Assembly (NCBI GenBank): GCA_003140705.1
Contig: PLKU01000419.1
Span: 1 to 8,096, forward strand
Direction: 5' to 3'
DNA from: Acidobacteriaceae bacterium
GTDB lineage: Bacteria; Acidobacteriota; Terriglobia; Terriglobales; Acidobacteriaceae
Length of the DNA stretch: 8,096 nucleotides
Shown here piece by piece: positions 5,901 through 8,096 of this stretch. Below the pieces are notes generated by a model, which had not been told where the DNA came from, searched no databases, and saw only the letters and a list, made by a program, of their open reading frames with translations. Both the position numbers and the translations under genes were made by a program. The stretch's first letter is position 1. Each line of letters starts with the position of its first letter.

Positions 5901-6047
5901 TCAGAATTGAATACCGCGCTCCCTGAGCACTCTTTCTGCAATCCCTATCAGAACTCCCCAGCGTTGGTTCTGTAAATTCTGTGCAAGGCAAATAATGGCG
6001 TGCTGTCGGAGCTTGAGAGCTTCGTAGGGTGAAGCTTTCTGCATCAT
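5901..6047 (-). CDS. Possible small helical protein (48 aa)
   Basis: The minus-strand frame from ATG 6047 (or 6044) to TGA 5903-5901 reads MMQKASPYEALKLRQHAIIC, continues through LAQNLQNQRWGVLIGIAERV and ends LRERGIQF. It is predicted to be mostly amphipathic helix and looks more like real coding sequence than the overlapping frames. A C-rich run before the ATG leaves no Shine-Dalgarno sequence, and the frame stays open upstream to a TAG at about 6090. It might therefore be the C-terminal remnant of a larger gene. It lies on the same strand as the AbiE locus, downstream of it. The family is not recognised. Confidence 0.4.
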   Translation of the reverse strand: MMQKASPYEALKLRQHAIICLAQNLQNQRWGVLIGIAERVLRERGIQF

Positions 6048-6193
6048 CTTTGAAGGGGGGAAGTGTATTTCTTGCCTGCACGCGCACTATGCATACTTAA
6101 AATGCCCTGCAAATTCTGCACGGCTGTAAACGAGAGGAACTGGTATAAGTCGGCACAGCTGGAAAAGCTTGCTTTGACACGCGGAGGCCCTAA

Positions 6194-6262
6194 TTATTCA
6201 CTGCAAATCCAGGTAAGCTTTGTCCGCACCGACGCACCCATGTTGCGAAGCTCACGCGACAT
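6194..6262 (-). pseudogene. abiEii: Truncated AbiEii-like toxin (N-terminal 22 codons only)
   Basis: ATG 6262-6260 lies inside the end of the antitoxin gene, overlapping it by 11 nt, the arrangement usual for abiEi-abiEii pairs. The reading MSRELRNMGASVRTKL matches the typical opening of AbiEii/AbiGii nucleotidyltransferase toxins (RNxxASVRxxL). After residue 16 the similarity ends, and a TAA follows at 6196-6194. Intact toxins are around 250-300 residues. Neither of the nucleotidyltransferase motifs (GG[ST] and DxD) can be found between here and 5850, so the toxin body has been deleted and replaced by unrelated sequence. Confidence 0.7.
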
Positions 6263-6866
6263 TCGATACCACCGTCTCGACGTAGGGTTGCATGACTGTC
6301 CAGACCCTTGCCTTCTTCCCATATTGCCAGAGTTCATCGGGCGTACACTTGTGCCGCCGGATACCTTCGCGCAGTCCTTCCATTGCGATATCCAGGCCGA
6401 TCTTGTTGCGATATCGGAAGCAGTCTACGATAGTTCGTGCTGGATTCGTCATTGAGACATCGCGTGCCTGAATGGGATAAGGCTCTATTCCGTCGGTCAT
6501 TGCCCAGCCACTAAACCGCACGAAGCGGATTGGCGGATAGCTAATCGTTGGACGCCACGCAGTGCGTTCGATAGCCATCCAGACGGTGGAGGGCATTTGG
6601 AGTGTAAGTTGATGGAACTGGAGCGCGGAGATAAGACAGACGATTCCTTTGGGGACGAGTATGGCGGCCTCGGCGCACATAAATGCGGCATCGATCGGAG
6701 TGTCTGGAAGTTGGTACAGACCCCGAGCTGGACGCACGACTTTCGCATCCCGGACAAGGCGCGCCAGTGTCTCGGGCTCTATGCCTTCTGCGATAAAGTC
6801 GCGGAGACGGAGCATTCCCCTGGACTTCAGTAGGTCAAGAGCTCGACTGCCTTGTGTAACCTCCAT
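6252..6866 (-). CDS. abiEi: Type IV toxin-antitoxin AbiEi-family antitoxin
   Basis: The 204-aa protein starts at ATG 6866 behind GAGGA with 8-nt spacing. Residues about 10-55 form an N-terminal winged helix-turn-helix (GIEPETLARLVRDAKVVRPA, then GLYQLP), typical of AbiEi antitoxin N-domains. The C-terminal part carries the family landmarks VPKGIVCLISALQFHQLT, YPPIRFVRFSG, NPARTIVDCFRYRNKIGLD and a terminal ETVVSNVA. Known AbiEi proteins repress their own operon through the winged helix and counter the AbiEii nucleotidyltransferase toxin without direct binding. Length and ends suggest the gene is intact. Its partner toxin is truncated just downstream, so this is an orphan antitoxin, perhaps retained as a DNA-binding regulator or able to neutralise incoming AbiEii toxins. 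A TATAAT -10 box lies 25 nt upstream. Confidence 0.88.
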   Translation of the reverse strand: MEVTQGSRALDLLKSRGMLRLRDFIAEGIEPETLARLVRDAKVVRPARGLYQLPDTPIDAAFMCAEAAILVPKGIVCLISALQFHQLTLQMPSTVWMAIERTAWRPTISYPPIRFVRFSGWAMTDGIEPYPIQARDVSMTNPARTIVDCFRYRNKIGLDIAMEGLREGIRRHKCTPDELWQYGKKARVWTVMQPYVETVVSNVA

Positions 6867-6890
6867 GTTAGAATTCCTCTGCTTTCATGT

Positions 6891-6896
6891 ATTATA
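6891..6896 (-). promoter_or_regulatory. Promoter -10 box (TATAAT) for abiEi
   Basis: A consensus TATAAT on the minus strand ends 24 nt before the abiEi ATG. The -35 match is poor: AATGGA at 17-nt spacing, or TTGAAT at 20 nt. Two ATGAAA hexamers (minus strand, at 6909-6904 and 6888-6883) flank the -10 box 21 bp apart, and might be sites for autoregulation by AbiEi. That last point is conjecture. Confidence 0.5.
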
Positions 6897-7100
6897 GTCA
6901 AGGTTTCATCACATCCATTCAAAACTTGCCTGTCTGCCAATCCACATCGCGCTCCCAGAGTTTTGTCATGCAACCTCCGGCATCTCGAGAATTCCTCATC
7001 TGAAGCCGGGGCAAGCGGTAGTGTTGCTGGCAGTCTGTTCCGTTGCCTGATCTGGAGGGCTAGCGGTTTACGATATCCGGCCTTTTCTAATCTTGGTGAT

Positions 7101-7106
7101 TATAAT
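7101..7106 (+). promoter_or_regulatory. Candidate -10 box (TATAAT) for the Fic gene
   Basis: TATAAT on the plus strand lies in an AT-rich patch 126 nt upstream of the proposed TTG start. No good -35 hexamer is found at the usual distance. It sits immediately before the tandem repeat at 7115-7134, which would place that repeat near the transcription start. Confidence 0.3.
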
Positions 7107-7114
7107 TTGCATAT

Positions 7115-7134
7115 TGTGCTTAAATGTGCCTAAA
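7115..7134 (+). repeat. Tandem direct repeat of a 10-bp unit (TGTGCYTAAA)
   Basis: TGTGCTTAAA (7115-7124) is followed directly by TGTGCCTAAA (7125-7134), identical at 9 of 10 positions. The 10-bp period places both units on the same helix face. The position just downstream of a TATAAT between the divergent abiEi and Fic genes is compatible with an operator, possibly for AbiEi, but no protein can be assigned from sequence alone. Confidence 0.5.
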
Positions 7135-7219
7135 ATTAGCGAAGAGTGGAGTGTTTTTGCACTTGGAGCGGATCTTTCATGGGACTTCAGAAGTGAGTAT
7201 ATTCTTCGAAATCATCGAC

Positions 7220-7225
7220 AGGTGA
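7220..7225 (+). promoter_or_regulatory. Ribosome binding site AGGTGA fixing a TTG start
   Basis: AGGTGA is a strong Shine-Dalgarno match placed 7 nt before TTG 7233. No ATG or GTG occurs in the frame between the upstream TGA (7194-7196) and the ATG at 7305, and starting at 7305 would remove conserved-looking residues (LPEPSSLAGYAAL). This supports TTG as the initiator. Confidence 0.6.
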
Positions 7226-7232
7226 CCATATT

Positions 7233-8096
7233 TTGCAGATCGTTAACGATTTTAACGGAAGACGACTCCCCGAACCAAGCTCTCTGGCCGGCTACGCTGC
7301 GCTTATGGATCGATACGCCCTCCGCTTGCCGTTGCCGCCGCAGCTGGCTGCTATCGCGACAAGGCACCATCCGGTCTCGACGGAGCAATGGCTGTTGCTG
7401 ACGCCCGCTCACCGTCCCGACGATTCCCTGGCTGGGCACCTTGAATTCGCACTCAAGTGGGAAGGTGTAAATCTCGGCGTTTTAGTTCAACTATTTCGCG
7501 TGGTTCCATCGCAGCAGATAGCCCAGGCCGCTTCTTCCAAACCAACCGGAATTTATAGTCGAAGACTCTGGTTTCTCTATGAATGGCTGACGGGGGTGGA
7601 ATTGGATGTTCCTCTTCCAGGGAAGGTTCGAGCTGTCACGGTCGTCGATCCAGAGCAGCAATTCGCCCTTGTGAAGGGAAGGATGTCCTCCCGTCACCGA
7701 GTCATTGATAATCTGCCTGGCACCAGAGCCTTCTGCCCGATGGTCCGGAAGACACCTGCGCTCTCGGCGAATGCTAGCAAGAGTCTTGACCAACAGGCGC
7801 GGTCGATCGTCGCCAATACCCATGCGGACGTCATGACCCGCGCGGCGGCTTTTCTACTGTTGAGCGATAGCAAGTCCTCATTTTGGATCGAAGGAGAAAG
7901 GCCTTCGGTGCAACGCACTGCTCGGTGGGGCCTCGCCATTCGTGAAGCCGGGACAAGCACACTTAGCCTACCGGAACTAGAGCGGCTGCAACGAATTGTC
8001 ATTGGCGACGACAGGTTTGTTCGGCTCGGATTGCGGACTGAAGGCGGTTTCGTTGGAATGCATGACCGGCACACCCAGGAACCGCTCCCAGACCAT
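7233..8096 (+). CDS. Fic-family protein, N-terminal part (runs off the right edge)
   Basis: The frame is open for 288 codons from TTG 7233 to the window end. It shows landmarks I associate with a large Fic-protein subfamily: LPEPSSLAGYAALMDRY near the N-terminus, GHLEFALKWEGVNLGVL, FLYEWLTG (114-121), SRHRVIDNLPGTRAFCPMVR (153-172), and then LLLSDSKSSFWIEGERP. The last contains SFWIEG (216-221), matching the (S/T)xxxE(G/N) inhibitory motif; its Glu blocks productive ATP binding in class II Fic enzymes. The Fic core with HxFx(D/E)GNxR would lie beyond the window, so activity (usually AMP transfer to a protein hydroxyl) cannot be confirmed. The gene diverges from abiEi. Its start depends on AGGTGA at 7220-7225. 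Confidence 0.78.
   Translation, partial: MQIVNDFNGRRLPEPSSLAGYAALMDRYALRLPLPPQLAAIATRHHPVSTEQWLLLTPAHRPDDSLAGHLEFALKWEGVNLGVLVQLFRVVPSQQIAQAASSKPTGIYSRRLWFLYEWLTGVELDVPLPGKVRAVTVVDPEQQFALVKGRMSSRHRVIDNLPGTRAFCPMVRKTPALSANASKSLDQQARSIVANTHADVMTRAAAFLLLSDSKSSFWIEGERPSVQRTARWGLAIREAGTSTLSLPELERLQRIVIGDDRFVRLGLRTEGGFVGMHDRHTQEPLPDH

Larger units (their letters stand above)
6867..7232. other. Divergent intergenic region between abiEi and the Fic gene
   Basis: These 366 bp hold no convincing gene. They contain a perfect TATAAT facing abiEi (6896-6891), a TATAAT facing the Fic gene (7101-7106), and a tandem decamer repeat (7115-7134). An ATG at 7179 in the Fic frame is followed after five codons by TGA (7194-7196) and is not taken as the start. 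The plus-strand reading across 6852-7133 looks like chance. Confidence 0.5.

Noticed and set aside
6063..6455. 130-aa plus-strand ORF including a CKFC motif
   Set aside because: Two thirds of it is antisense to the recognised AbiEi gene and toxin remnant and it has no ribosome binding site. The first 30 codons look somewhat protein-like, so a small remnant cannot be excluded.
7241..7248. Palindrome CGTTAACG
   Set aside because: An 8-bp palindrome inside the start of the Fic coding region is expected by chance and has no second copy to suggest an operator.
7093..7401. 102-aa plus-strand ORF before the Fic gene
   Set aside because: It overlaps the Fic frame, which has the better ribosome binding site and recognisable family sequence; the C-terminal half is Arg/Ser/Cys-rich shadow sequence.
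7694..8074. 126-aa and 110-aa minus-strand ORFs at the right end
   Set aside because: They are antisense to the open Fic frame, which carries recognisable family motifs.

Overview
The window looks like an accessory stretch of a bacterial chromosome, probably from the Acidobacteriota (Terriglobia-like). That placement is inference. It rests on moderate GC, many small lineage-type hypothetical ORFs, a lysine/alanine-rich histone-H1-like protein with repeated 'LSA..R.RIAAAQ.KRW' units, and the overall look of the secreted and zinc-ribbon proteins. No rRNA, tRNA, CRISPR array or complete insertion sequence is visible.

Left part (1-1842): the C-terminal end of an unrecognised gene, a truncated 37-aa ORF, a complete SRAP-family gene (YedK/HMCES type, 313-999), a small conserved ORF overlapping its stop codon (996-1193), an unknown gene on the minus strand (1245-1490), and a small gene with a good ribosome binding site (1648-1842).

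Centre (1897-4984): a 475-aa metallophosphoesterase with a purple-acid-phosphatase-like motif set (1897-3324) converges on a secreted six-cysteine protein (3429-4094, minus), with a probable terminator between them. A histone-H1-like DNA-binding protein follows (4476-4838). Its 3' end abuts the C-terminal remnant of a second SRAP gene.

Right-centre (4985-6050): a patchwork of short genes and remnants. It holds an orphan C-terminus on the minus strand, a 47-aa minus ORF overlapping a plus-strand zinc-ribbon gene, a second copy of the small ORF seen after the intact SRAP gene, and a further 48-aa minus ORF. The two SRAP 3' ends and two small ORFs suggest a duplicated and partly eroded SRAP-small ORF block.

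Right end (6194-8096): a type IV toxin-antitoxin (AbiE) locus on the minus strand, with an intact AbiEi antitoxin but an AbiEii toxin cut to 22 codons. Diverging from it is a Fic-family protein that runs off the right edge, with an (S/T)xxxE(G/N) inhibitory motif and a probable TTG start. The general picture is a defence/stress-related accessory region undergoing decay: SRAP for abasic-site or DNA damage handling, an orphan antitoxin, a Fic enzyme, and several lineage-specific small proteins.
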